A DNA stretch of 64,000 bases, taken from the NCBI GenBank assembly GCA_963784065.1, contig CAWAQA010000003.1, positions 496,001 through 560,000 of the forward strand, given 5' to 3'. The translations under genes and the position numbers were made by a program. Below, one piece after another: positions 1 to 9,855 of the stretch. The DNA comes from CAWAQA01 sp963784065. GTDB taxonomy: Bacteria > Acidobacteriota > Vicinamibacteria > Vicinamibacterales > UBA2999. Within the stretch, counting starts at the first letter, position 1. Every line of letters starts with the position of its first letter. The notes below the pieces were generated by a model. That model worked only from the letters and a program-made list of their open reading frames with translations, searched no databases and had not been told where the DNA came from.

Positions 1-2
1 GC

Positions 3-224
3 ACGGTCTCGCTGCCCAAAGGGCTCTGGCGGAAGCACACGGCCAATGGCTACACGGCCAACGTGCTCGCGCCGGACACCCTCAGCGATCTTGGGGGAGG
101 GGCCTGTTTCAACGACACGCGCGTGCAGGTGGAGAGCGTGGCTGTCCCGGCTCCAGACTCCGGCCCGCGCTTTGCGACGGGACTGCAGACCGGAGACCGA
201 AGACCGAAGACCGCTCCTGGCTAA
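3..224 (+). CDS. C-terminal end of a molybdopterin-dependent oxidoreductase (partial)
   Basis: An open frame runs from the left edge to a TAA and encodes about 73 residues. The stretch with GYTANVLAPDTLSD followed by GGACFNDTRVQVE resembles, from memory, the end of the molybdopterin dinucleotide-binding domain of formate dehydrogenase-like oxidoreductases, where a conserved ACFND-type motif closes the protein. The last ten or so residues are read from a GACCGAAGACC-type repeat and are probably not functional. Its stop overlaps the tamB stop on the other strand, so the two genes converge. The family call rests on a short segment only. Confidence 0.45.
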   Translation, partial: TVSLPKGLWRKHTANGYTANVLAPDTLSDLGGGACFNDTRVQVESVAVPAPDSGPRFATGLQTGDRRPKTAPG

Positions 225-3200
225 TAGGAAAAGAAGAAGATGAGATCCAGGCCGCCGCGCTCGATCCGGCGGAACTGGATGCGCTGCGTGCCGTTGGAGA
301 CTTCCGCCATCGTCGCCTGCAGCCGCAGGAACTCGGCGATCTGGTATTCGATGGTCGCCTCGGTCGCCTGAACGTCGCCAAAGCCCTGGCGGACGCGGAA
401 GAAGAGCTTTTCACCCACCTGCTCGCCGACGGTCACGCTTGGGCCCATGCCTTCTTCGCCCTGCGCCTGGATCTCGAACTCGTCGAGCTCGAGCGCGCCC
501 GCGATCGATCGCGAGAGGCCCGACGTGAGGTAGCCGCCGGCCAGCGCTGTCGGCGCGCTGGGCGAGCGAGACCTGCTCGCCTTCGCCCAGCTCGTTCACC
601 GGCGCGTTGAAGATGATCAGCGACAGGATGTCCGCCTCCTCGAGCGGCGGGTTGCTGCTGAAGCTGAGCTCCGGCATCCGCATCGTGCCCTGGACACGGA
701 TGATCGCCTCGACGCCGGAGATGACGCGCCGCGCCCGGATGTCGATGATCGGATCGAGCTCGTCGCCGCCGGTGAGCCGGATGCGGCCGTCGCGCATGAT
801 TTCGAAGCGGCGCCCCTGGAAGGTGTAGCTGCCGCGCACCGTGTTGACCTCGCCGCGGATCTGCACGCGACGATCGCCGGGTTCCTTGACCAGCTCGATC
901 GCGCCGCCAACGGTGACGTTCATGTCTCCGATGTCGATGGGCGTGTTGGCCGGCCTCAGATCGGTACCGCTCAGCACCAGGTTGCTCGGGATGGCGAGTC
1001 CGAGCTTCATCGACAAGGCGTCGAAGATGCTGGGCGACTCGATGGCCGGTGCCGGACCCGCCGGAGCGGGCAGCTCCGGGTTGATCGCGGTCGCCTCGGT
1101 TGAATAGGCATCAGCGGTGGCAAGCTCGAGCACGCGCGAGACGTTGATGAACCCGTTCTCGACTTCGATGAACCCTTCGATGCGCGGCTTGCGCAGCTCG
1201 CCGGTCAGCCGGAGGGTCTTGTCGAGCTTGACGTCGGCCAGCTGGTTGTCGATCACCTCGAAATTCTCGGAGGTCACCGAGATGTCGACGGCTCCGACCG
1301 AGCGTTCGTGCATCGCGAGGGTACCGCCCACGGTCATGGGAAACCCGCGGTCGTCGAGGATCTTGAACTCGGTGATGGTGAGCCCTTCGCCGTTCAAGTC
1401 GACGCGCGTCGTCAGGCCCGGATACGCGGTGCCGAGTTCGGGGACCTCGAACGCGCCGCCCTTGATGTCGATGGCGCCGTCGAAGTGCGGGTCGTAGCCG
1501 GACCCGGTGACCTTGATATTCGCCTGCAGCGCGCCGGTCACGTTGGTCACGTACGAGCGTGAAGCCCTGGATGACGCCGAGGTCGATCTGGCTGCTGGCA
1601 ATCTCCAGGTCGATGCCTTCACCGGGCGCCGGCGTCGCATGGCCGCTCGCTTCCGGCGGCGTTGAGCGCAGCAGCGTGAGCGGGGCGTAGCCCTTCGCCG
1701 TGAGCCACGCCTGCGGCGTCTGCTGCAGGCGGACGTCGATATTCATCCCGCGGCCGGCGTAATCGACTTTGCCCGCCAGCGACTCGAACTTGAACGTGCG
1801 GAACGCGCCCTGCGCGAGCGTGAAGTCGCCTTCCACGCGCGGCGCGCTGGTTTCGCCGGTAACCGTCGCGTTCGCGCTCAGGCGGCCGGCGAGCCGCTGC
1901 TCGCCGAGCATCAGCTGATCGAGCTGCGCCACGTCGACGTTGACGGCGCGCACCTTCAGCGTCTCGCTCGGCGATCCGATCACGCCGTCGGCCTCGATCC
2001 GCTGATCGCCGCTGGCGAGGCGGAGGTTGTCGACGGCGATGCGATTGCTGCCGTAACGGATCGTCGTGTCGGTACCCGGCGCCGTCTGCCACTGAATCTG
2101 CTCCGACTTGAGCGCGAGATTCTGGAGGTGCACCTCCTGGTGGTCCGGGTGGAACACGGCGGAACCGCCGGCCATGAGCTGGCGCATGCCTTCCTGCGCG
2201 GTGGCGTTGAACTCGAGCTTCGACTGCGAATACGTCGTGTCGGCCGCCAGCTCCGTGATCGTCTGTCCGCCGATCTCCAGGAACGTGGCGGTGCTCTTGG
2301 CCTGAATCGCCGCCTGCTCCGGCGTCAGTTGCGGGACCGTGACCGTGAAGTCGGTTGCGAGGCTGAGGGCCTCGTTGTTGCCGTGGCCGATGTTGCTGCC
2401 CTTCAGCGTGCCCCTGGCCTGCAGCTCCTGCGCGTTGCCGGTGATGGTGGCGTCGACAATCGCTCCGCCCTTCAGCGGCTGGCCGACGATCATCCCGATG
2501 TGGTCGAGCGACGGCGTGTCCACGTGGAGCGTGAGGTTGGACGATCCCGTGTCGTTCAGCGCCAGCGTGCCCTGTCCGCTCACGTTGAGGTCGGGACTCG
2601 CCACGGACAGCTGCGTCACCGCGCCCGCGCGGTTCGCGTAGCTGCCGTCGATGGCGGCGGTATTGATCGCCAGCCCCGCGATCTCCGAGTTCCCCAGATT
2701 CACGCGCCCGGCGACGTCGATGGAGTCCACCGTCACGCCCGCCGAGTAGTCTCGGAGCGTCGTCTTCACGTCGACGGCGCCGCTGAGGTCGCCCTTTACC
2801 CTTTCGTTACCCGTGATGACGGCCGGGTTGAGACGCGCGAACTGTCCAATCGCGCCAACCGTCAGGTCGCCGTCGGCGAGGTTCGTCGTGAAGTCGAGGC
2901 GCGGGAAGCTGGCGTCGAACATCTCCGAGTCCACCACCGTGCCGGTGGCATCGAGCACCAGCGGATAGCGCGCGCCGCCACCGCTGCCCTTGACGTCGAA
3001 CGTCGCATTGACCCGGCTCTGATACCGATCGGCGTCGAGCGCCGTGATGTTGAAGCCGCGCCCGATCTGCTGCACGTCCAGGTTGCTGACCTGTCCCTTC
3101 GCGGCATATTGCGGCGCCCCGCCGCCGACGCTGAAACTCGCGATCGTGCCCGCCGCGATCTGCGCGCCAGCCAGCATGGATTCCTCGAGCGACACGTTGC

Positions 3201-4668
3201 CCGAGAACACCGAGCCGCGGCCCGTGACCTTGTACGAGAACTGCAGGTTGCTGGGCACGCCTGGCGCGTTCAGCACCGGCGGCAGGTTGCGCAGATCCAC
3301 GTTGGCCGCGCGACCCGCGAGATCGACGGCGAGCGGTTGCCCGGTCGTGACGGTGCCGGCTGCCGTGGCGCGGCCGCCGTAGGCCGCGGCGCTCGCATTC
3401 ACGCGAATGACGTCGCCATCGATGCGGCCGTTTGCGACAACGTTCCGCGCCTCGTAGCCCGCGACCTGCACGTGACCGGCGTTGACCTTGTAGGTTCCGC
3501 TGAGCGGCAGTCGCCCGGACGGGAGCGCGAGGTCGAACTGCGCTTCGCCGGTGATGTCGCTCTTCAGCGCCGTGGTCGTGGCGCGACTTGCGGGCCGGCT
3601 GCTGCGAACGTCGAGGGATCCGCTGGTGCCGACGCTCGACGGTTCCTCCCTGCGCGGCACCAGGGCGCCGACGTTCAGGTGCTGCATCGAGACGGTGCCG
3701 GCGACGCGGCGGTCGGCGCCGTCCGCATCGACCGTCAGATCGCCGGTCGCGTGACCCAGGTTGGCGTCGCGCACGTTCAGGTCCACCGCCATCCGATCCG
3801 CGGGCCCCTTCGCGGCGATCTCGAACGCCGGCTGCAGCTCGTATCCGCGCAGCGCGGGGACGAGCCTGGCGATCTCGTTCATCGCCAGCTTGTCGGAGGA
3901 GGCCTTGAGGTCCACGACCGGCTTGCTGCCTTCGATGTTGCGGATCGTGCCGGCCACACGCAGCGAGCTCTCCTCGGTGCGCACGGACACGTTGTCGAGC
4001 GTGATCTCGTTCTCGGTGCGGCGAATGACGCCGGACAGCGCGTTGACGGCAAAGCCCGGCTCCGCGGCCCGCAGCGACAGGTGCGCGACGTCCACGGTGA
4101 GCTCGTCTTCGTTGCTCTTCACGCCGATCGACGCGTCGAGCCGCTCGATCCGTGACGGCGCATCGATGCCGGTCGTGCCGACGACGTCGCCGTCGAGGTA
4201 GAGCGTGCCGTCGCTCACGCCGATCTCGCCGATCTCGAGGGTCCGCCGCGACTTCGGCTCGTCGGGATCGGGCGTCCGCGCCTTGATCAGCCGCGCGATG
4301 TTCCAGCCGTCCGGCGTGCGCTCGACGTGGATCACCGGCTGGTTGAGACGGATGTCGTCGAGCACGACATCGCCGCTGATGACGCTCAACACGTTGTAGT
4401 CGAGCGTCAGGTCCTTGATGCCCACGACCGTCTTGCCGTTCTGCGTGACGTCGACGTCCTCGAGCTCCACGCCGAAGAACAGGTTGCCGTCGAGACGGCC
4501 GATCGACAGCCGGCCGTTCACGTAGTCCTCGGCCTGGCGCACGATGAACCCGCGCAGCCATTCCTTGAACCACGTGGTCTGCGTCACGATGATCGCCATC
4601 GACGCCACGCCGACGACGAGCGTGCAGATGAAGGCAACGACCTGGAGGGATCGACGCGCAACTGACAT
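221..4668 (-). CDS. tamB: Translocation and assembly module protein TamB (frameshifted twice)
   Basis: About 1480 residues once two frame breaks are bridged. It starts with a single membrane anchor (residues ~9-30) followed by an AsmA-like start (WFKEWLRGFIVRQAEDYVNG). The middle is long and repetitive, predicted beta, and the C-terminal DUF490 region ends in hydrophobic FFFSY. TamB spans the periplasm and works with the outer-membrane barrel TamA, in lipid transport or in barrel insertion. Its ATG overlaps the tamA stop (TGATG), so the pair is translationally coupled. Frame breaks lie near 1560 (one extra base gives T-S-Y-V-T-N-V) and near 552. Both sides of each break continue the same family profile, so the breaks are probably sequencing errors. 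Confidence 0.85.
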
Positions 4669-6543
4669 CAAAACGCCTGACCGATGCTGAAGTGGACGCG
4701 CCAGCGCCGCTTCTGCGGTTCGCCGTTGACGAGCAGGTTGTCGAGGGGATTGATCTGGTAGCCCAGGTCGAGGCGGGCCGGCCCGATCGGCGTGGCATAT
4801 CGCAGTCCCGGGCCGACCGCGTACCGCACATCGCTCAGGTCGATGTCCCACGCGTTCGCCCAGACGTTGCCGTAGTCGAGGAAGGCGACGGCGCCGAGCT
4901 TGCCCCACACGGGAAAGCGCACTTCGGACGATCCCTCGAGCATCGTATGGCCGCCGATGGGGAACCCGAAGCCGCTGAGCGGGCTCACCTCGAAGCGCCC
5001 CCACCCGCGGATGCTCGACGCGCCGCCGAGGAAGTACCGCTTGTAGAAGGGCACGTTCGATTCCAGGTTGCCGAATCCGTCGATGCTGCCGAAGCGCATC
5101 TTGTTCGCGACGACGAACCGCCGGCCCACCGTGAAGTAGTGCCGCCCCTCGGCGCTGGCCGACCAGTAGTTGAACGATGCCCCACAACCACTTGCCCGCC
5201 TGCTCCAGCTGGCCGGTGAGCACATAGCCGCTGCGCGCGTCGAGCAGGTTGTTGGTGGTGTTGCGGCCGACGTTGAGGGCCACCGCCGACAGCGTGCCGC
5301 GCGAAAAGCCGTCCCGCGGGTCGAGGCCGAGCGCGATCAGATCGTCGCGGACGCTGAAATCTTCCAGCGCCTCGGGCGCGATCACGCTGCGCTGGTACTC
5401 CTCGATCAGCGACACGCTCCAGAAATTCTGCTGGTTCGCCTGATGCCGCAGCGTGGCGCGCCCGCCGACCTGGTCGAGATCGTAGACCGGCTCCTTCGCC
5501 TGCCAGACCTGGCCGTCGAAGTTCAGCGACAGGTGCCGGGTCAGGAAGAACGGCTCGCGGTAGTCGGCGCGGACCCCGCGATCGAGCGACGACCACTTGC
5601 CTTCGAAGCCGGCGTGCTGCGCGCCGCCGAAGAAGTTCACGTGATCCCAGCGCAGCCGCACGCGCGCCTGCTCCTCGGTCCCGTAGCCCACGCCGAAATT
5701 CACCTTGCGGTGCTTGCCTTCCAGCACCGTGATGCGGACCGGCACTTCCGGCGGCTGGAGATCGCGGTCTTCGAGCGACTCGACGTTGACGAACTCGAAC
5801 AGCTCCAGCCGATAGAGCTTCCGCTGCGTCTCACGCATCTCGCGACGCGTGAAGAGCTCGCCGGGTCCGAAGGTGAGCTGCCGGCGGATGACGTGCTCGC
5901 CCACGCTGCGCTGGCCGACGATCTCGATAGGGCCGAACCGCGCGAGGGTGCCGGGTGTCGCCGCGAGCACGATCGTGCGCCGGCGCGGGCCCGCCTCCTC
6001 TTCCTTCAAATCCACCTGTGCGTACGGGATATCCGCTGTCGCGCAACACGTTGAGCGCGCGCTCGCGCGTCGCGAGCTCGAGCTGGCGGTCGAGCGGTTG
6101 CTCCGGCCGCAGCGGGAGGCCCTCGACGAGCGCCGCGCGCTCGTTTTCGGGCAGCACGTCGAACGCCTGCAGTTCGACCCCGGCCACGAGAATCGGCTCG
6201 CCTTCGGAGATGTGGACCGCGATGTCCACCTTGTCCTGCGTATCGTTCAGCTTTACGTCAAACGACGCCACGCGGGCATCGGGATATCCGCGATCGCCGT
6301 AATACGCTTGGATGCGCTTGAGATCCGCCTCGAACGCCCGACGGTCGAAGTAGCGCTTGCGGCCCCAGGGTATCCACGAACCCTCCTTCGTCTGGAGCAC
6401 GTTCTTGAGCGCGCCCTTGTCGACCTGTTCGACGCCGATGAAATCGAGGCTGGAAATCTGGATGTCGCCCTCTTCTTGCGGCAACCGGCAGTGAGGGCAA
6501 CCAGGAGGATGAGCGCGAGGAATTGAAGGCGGGGTGCCGGCAT
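4668..6543 (-). CDS. tamA: BamA/TamA-family outer-membrane protein with lipobox (frameshifted)
   Basis: About 625 residues after bridging three single-base breaks: ~6480 (AAGAAG run), ~6020 (CCC for CC) and ~5176 (missing G in a GGGG run). The start ATG gives a lipoprotein-type signal peptide ending LTAGC. POTRA-like domains follow (for example DIQISSLDFIGVEQV and FGPIEIVGQRSVGEHVI), then a 16-strand-type barrel with the conserved SIRGW motif. The C terminus ends in phenylalanine (HFSIGQAF), as expected of a Bam substrate. The gene sits directly upstream of tamB with overlapping stop and start. TamA is preferred to BamA because of that partner. A cysteine lipobox in place of a plain signal peptide is unusual. 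Confidence 0.8.
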
Positions 6544-6621
6544 GGCGGTCTGTGCAGTAACACAGAACGTGCCAAGCCGAGCTGACCGTGGCTTCCGGCA
6601 GGAACCGGAAGCCGCGGGAGT

Positions 6622-6813
6622 CTATTCGCGTGTGGTGATGGCCGGAGCGCCGGAAGCGACCGCCAGCATGATGCCGAAGCCGACGGCGATCAATCCGCCG
6701 ATCGCAAGCCAGACTCCGGGGATCTTGTCGAGGATACCCGACTGCCACAGCGCAAGCCCGGCACCTACCAACAAGAGGAAGTAGCCGACCAGGTAGAGTT
6801 TCAGGAATCGCAT
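6622..6813 (-). CDS. Small two-helix membrane protein
   Basis: A 63-residue protein with two hydrophobic helices (residues ~5-24 and ~33-53) separated by a short loop with WQSGILDKIPG, and a short polar tail. I do not recognise a family. It lies 78 bases upstream of tamA on the same strand and could be co-transcribed. It is kept because the residue composition is clearly membrane-like and no gene overlaps it on the other strand. Confidence 0.6.
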   Translation of the reverse strand: MRFLKLYLVGYFLLLVGAGLALWQSGILDKIPGVWLAIGGLIAVGFGIMLAVASGAPAITTRE

Positions 6814-6890
6814 GTCTTCGGTCTCCAGTCTACGGTCTACGGTTCAGATACGTTCAAGATCTGGACCGTTGGCCGTAGACCGGAACCGTG
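6814..6890. repeat. Low-complexity GGTCTACGGTC-type repeat
   Basis: The gap between the small membrane protein and the OmpA gene is made of imperfect copies of the words GGTCTCC, GGTCTACGG and their reverse complements (for example CCGTAGACCGG). The same words occur at ~191-215 and ~62385-62453. No gene is visible in it. Confidence 0.6.
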
Positions 6891-6895
6891 GATGG

Positions 6896-8654
6896 TTACT
6901 GCTCGAGAATGACCACCAGGTGCGCGCGGCGGTTCATCGCCCGTCCCTGTGCCGTGCTGTTGTCGGCCATCGGACGCTCTTCGCCGTAGCTCACCGTCAT
7001 CAGCCGCATGTTCACGATCCCGCGCTGCACGAGGTAGTCGCGCACGCTGTTCGCGCGACGCTCGCCGAGCGCCAGGTTGTATTCGACGGTACCGATGCTG
7101 TCGGTGTGTCCTTCGATGGTCACACGCACGTCACCTTGCGCTTGCAGCTTGGTCACGGCGTCGTCGAGGATCTTGATGGCATCCGGCCGCAGGTTGAACC
7201 GATCGAAGTCGAAGTGCACGTCCTCGAACACGAGCACCTCGCGCCGAACCACCTGGATCGTCACGCTGGCCGTGGCCGTCCCGCCGCGGCTGTCGGTCGC
7301 GGTCACGGTAAGCACCTGGTTGCCGGGCTGGTTGGGCGCGGTCCACGTCGTGTTCTGCGCCGTCGGCGCGGAGAACGTGCCCGCTGGCGCCGACCAGAGA
7401 TAGGTCACGGCGTCGCCATCAGGATCGGTGGCCGTTGCCGAGCACTTCGTATCGGCCCCCGGTGCCACGACGCCCGGATCGCATATCGCTGCGGCGCTGA
7501 ACGTCGGGTTGCGATTCGGCGGCGGCGGCGCTGGCGCCGGCGGCGGCGGTGGCGCGGGGGTGGTGATCGTCGTGGTCTCCTTGATGACGCGCACGCGTTC
7601 GCGCCGCGGCGTCACACCCGGGTGCCAGCCGAGACGAACGTCGAAGCCCCACTCGCTGTGATCGATGTCGAGGCCACCCACTGTCCGTCCGGACAGTGCC
7701 GAAGCTGTAGTTCAGGCCACCGTGGAGGAACATCCCGGCCCCGGCGTTCCAGACCGCGCCTATCTTGAAGTTCGTGGGATCGGAGATGGGACTGAAGATC
7801 GGCGCGATGCTTCCGTCCTCGGCGACAAACGGCGGGTTGACGACCTGGGTGTTCTTCTCGATGACGAACTCACCCTGCCACTCGATCACGGCCCGCAGCG
7901 GCGACCGCGAGGGAAACTGCGCACCAAGTCCCCACGTGACGCCGTCCGACACCCGGAATTCGTCGGAGTCGCCGCGGATGACGGCGCCCGCGATGCCGCT
8001 CAGCTCGACACCATTCCCCATCTCGCGACTGCCCACCAGGTCCAGGTGGTAGTCCCAATCGTTGGTGCTCGCCCATGTCGAGCCACTCGGAAACTTCACC
8101 ATGATGCGCGGCGCGAGACTCATCGCGTCGCCGCGTGACTGCGAGATGAGACTGTACTTGCCGCCGATGATGACCGGGCCGCCGAGCGTCTTCGACCATC
8201 CCCGCCGCAGGTAGGGATACTCCTGCGATACGCCGCCGAATTCCGATTCGGAGGCGATGAACACGGGGCGCACGTCGCGATCGAGACGGACGGTCCGCCA
8301 CGATCCAAAGAGCTCGGCCCGATCACCGAGGCCGACCGCCGCCGTGAACCCGATCTGGTTCACATCGGTCAGCCCTTGACGGCGATCGAAGTTGGCGCGG
8401 AACACGCTGAACGAAAAACGTCCGCCCGGCATGGTCTCCGCCGTCGGCACGAACCACAGGCCGGTGTCACCGTAGAACGTCGGCGTCGCCGGCCTCGGTG
8501 TGGTATCGCCCTGGAGCACGATTTCGTCTTGCGTAACGGCCGTTTGCGTGGTTGCTTGGGCGGCCTGCGCCAGCGCCGGGGCTGGGGCCACGGCCAGCCA
8601 CCGCGGCCAAGAGCGACGCGCAACACAAAGTACAGCACGAACACAACGCCTCAC
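6896..8654 (-). CDS. OmpA-family outer-membrane protein with PKD-like domain (one frameshift)
   Basis: About 586 residues after bridging one extra base near 7690 (S-G-G-L-D-I-D restored). An Ala-rich signal peptide ending near ALAQA is followed by a ~300-residue beta-rich region, probably a membrane barrel. Then come a proline-rich linker (TTPAPPPPPAPAPPPP), an Ig/PKD-like domain (DPDGDAVTYLW) and a C-terminal OmpA domain with FDFDRFNLRPDA and IEGHTDSIG. OmpA domains bind peptidoglycan, so this should tether the outer membrane to the wall. A GTG at 8654 is the likeliest start, but an additional frame error in the signal peptide is possible. Confidence 0.8.
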
Positions 8655-8695
8655 TTTTCCGGTCGAGTCGAAGTTGCTGGTCAGCGCACTAAACA

Positions 8696-8959
8696 CTAGT
8701 CCGCCTGACTTGGCTCCATGCCGGACACAGGAGCCCCCGTGGGATTATTCATTTCGCCTGCCGGGCCGGGCACGAGACGACCGCGGCCTCCGCGGCTGAT
8801 CTGGCCACCCTTGCGGCCAGCGTTGCGCGCTTCGTCCGGCGTCCACTCGTGAGCGGTACCCTTCTCGTGAGCAGCGCGGCCGCCCTTGCTGGCAATCTCG
8901 CGCTGCTTCTCTGGGGACATCGACGCGAATCCACGGCGTTCTTTACGTGCTCCGTCCAC
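8696..8959 (-). CDS. KGG-repeat stress-type protein
   Basis: An 87-residue hydrophilic protein with KGG motifs (ASKGGRAAHEKG, GRKGGQISRGG), characteristic of the YciG/con-10 general-stress family. It starts with GTG preceded by a strong GGAGGAG site. It follows a proline-rich small gene by 14 bases on the same strand, so the two form an operon. Members of the family are usually induced in stationary phase or under stress; nothing here shows the regulator. Confidence 0.8.
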   Translation of the reverse strand: MDGARKERRGFASMSPEKQREIASKGGRAAHEKGTAHEWTPDEARNAGRKGGQISRGGRGRLVPGPAGEMNNPTGAPVSGMEPSQAD

Positions 8960-8973
8960 GGCTCTCCTCCTGG

Positions 8974-9123
8974 TTACTGTCTCACGATGTAAGGTCCGTC
9001 TTGCCCAGGAACCGGTGGCTCCTCGACAGGGACAGGTGAAGGTTCGGTTGGCGGGGTCTCAGGGACATCGTCGTCTCGATCCCGATCCACCGGCGGTGGG
9101 TCGGGCTTCTCTCTCTCGTTCAC
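8974..9123 (-). CDS. 49-residue proline-rich acidic small protein
   Basis: This short gene begins with GTG four bases after a GGAGG ribosome-binding site and ends in TAA. The product is hydrophilic, with runs such as PDPPPVDRDRDDD and EEPPVPGQ, and ends YIVRQ. It has no membrane segment or signal peptide. It lies immediately upstream of the KGG-repeat gene in the same direction. I do not recognise a family. The good ribosome site, clean frame and operon position support it as real; it may be a disordered stress protein. Confidence 0.55.
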   Translation of the reverse strand: MNEREKPDPPPVDRDRDDDVPETPPTEPSPVPVEEPPVPGQDGPYIVRQ

Positions 9124-9466
9124 CAAACCTCCGTGGTCTACCCAAGCCGGCCTAGCGCACCGTGTGCCCGGGTTGAGCTACGGGCTACAAGGCGTATGCC
9201 AGCCCGACCAAAAATTGGCACACTCGTAATGTGTTCAATAATAGGGACTTAAGTATTTGTGCCAAACGGGACACCCAGCAAGGATGAAGCGGAACGCTAC
9301 AGTCGAGGTAGGAATCCGTACGGATGCTGGTCAATCTATAACCTTCGATGCCCACCTCTCGCACTTCCATTACCCAGCCGCGTTCGGCGCAAAATGACCA
9401 GCAGTCGGTCGCGCAGGGCGTGAGTAATTGCAGGTTGGAGCGTTTGAGAGTTGTACTATCGGCGGC
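9124..9466. other. 343-base gap without a recognised gene
   Basis: This spacer is less GC-rich than its surroundings and lies between divergent genes. Short frames in it have no good start or ribosome site. It must hold the promoters of the leftward small-protein operon and of yggX. A TTGGCAC at 9215-9221 lacks the matching TTGC of a sigma-54 promoter. I see no tRNA or other RNA gene. Confidence 0.5.
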
Positions 9467-9790
9467 ATGGCTGAATGTGCTCCGTCCCAGGAACCCGCGC
9501 CGGCAGGCAACAAGAGTGGCCGCACGGTGCAGTGCGTCAAGTTCCAGAAACAGCTCCCGGGGCTCGACAGCCCCCCGTGGCCGGGCGAGCTCGGTGACCG
9601 GATCTTCAACAACGTCTCCGCGCAGGCGTGGAAGCTGTGGGAAGAGCGGATGAAGATGATCCTCAACGAGTATCGCCTCATGCCCTGGCAGAAAGAGGCG
9701 CAGGAGCTGATCGGCAAGCACATGGAGGACTTCTTCTTCGGCGAGGGCGCCGCGCTGCCACCCGGCTACGTGCCGCAACAGGCGAAATAG
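9467..9790 (+). CDS. yggX: Oxidative damage protection protein / Fe(2+)-trafficking protein YggX
   Basis: A 107-residue protein that matches the YggX family along its length: VQCVKFQKQLPGLDSPPWPG, then GDRIFNNVSAQAWKLW, MKMILNEYRLMPW and FFFGEGAALPPGYVP. YggX is a cytosolic protein that supports iron handling and protects Fe-S enzymes under oxidative stress. The chosen ATG leaves an N-terminal extension of about 16 residues relative to the usual ~90-residue protein, so an internal start cannot be excluded. Confidence 0.9.
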   Translation: MAECAPSQEPAPAGNKSGRTVQCVKFQKQLPGLDSPPWPGELGDRIFNNVSAQAWKLWEERMKMILNEYRLMPWQKEAQELIGKHMEDFFFGEGAALPPGYVPQQAK

Positions 9791-9855
9791 CGGGCAGTCG
9801 GCCGTGGGCAGCGGGTGCGCTCGGCCGCGCCTACTGCCGACTGCTGACTGCCGGC
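9791..9855. repeat. GGCAGTCGGCAGTGGGCAG-type low-complexity spacer
   Basis: The gap after yggX and the end of the opposing ATP-grasp gene consist of variants of the words GGGCAGTCGG, GTGGGCAGCGG and, in inverted form, CTGCCGACTGCTGACTGCCGG. The same words recur at 28421-28462, 37090-37119, 37180-37210, 40370-40405 and 40466-40502, always next to gene ends. Confidence 0.55.

Noticed and set aside
2128..4155. 675-residue open frame on the plus strand opposite tamB
   Set aside because: It is Arg/Val/Ala-rich with no family features and lies fully antisense to a convincing TamB. Long antisense frames are expected in DNA of this GC content.
9215..9225. TTGGCAC resembling the -24 box of a sigma-54 promoter
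   Set aside because: No TTGC at the required five-base spacing. The same applies to TTGGCAC at 49977-49983.
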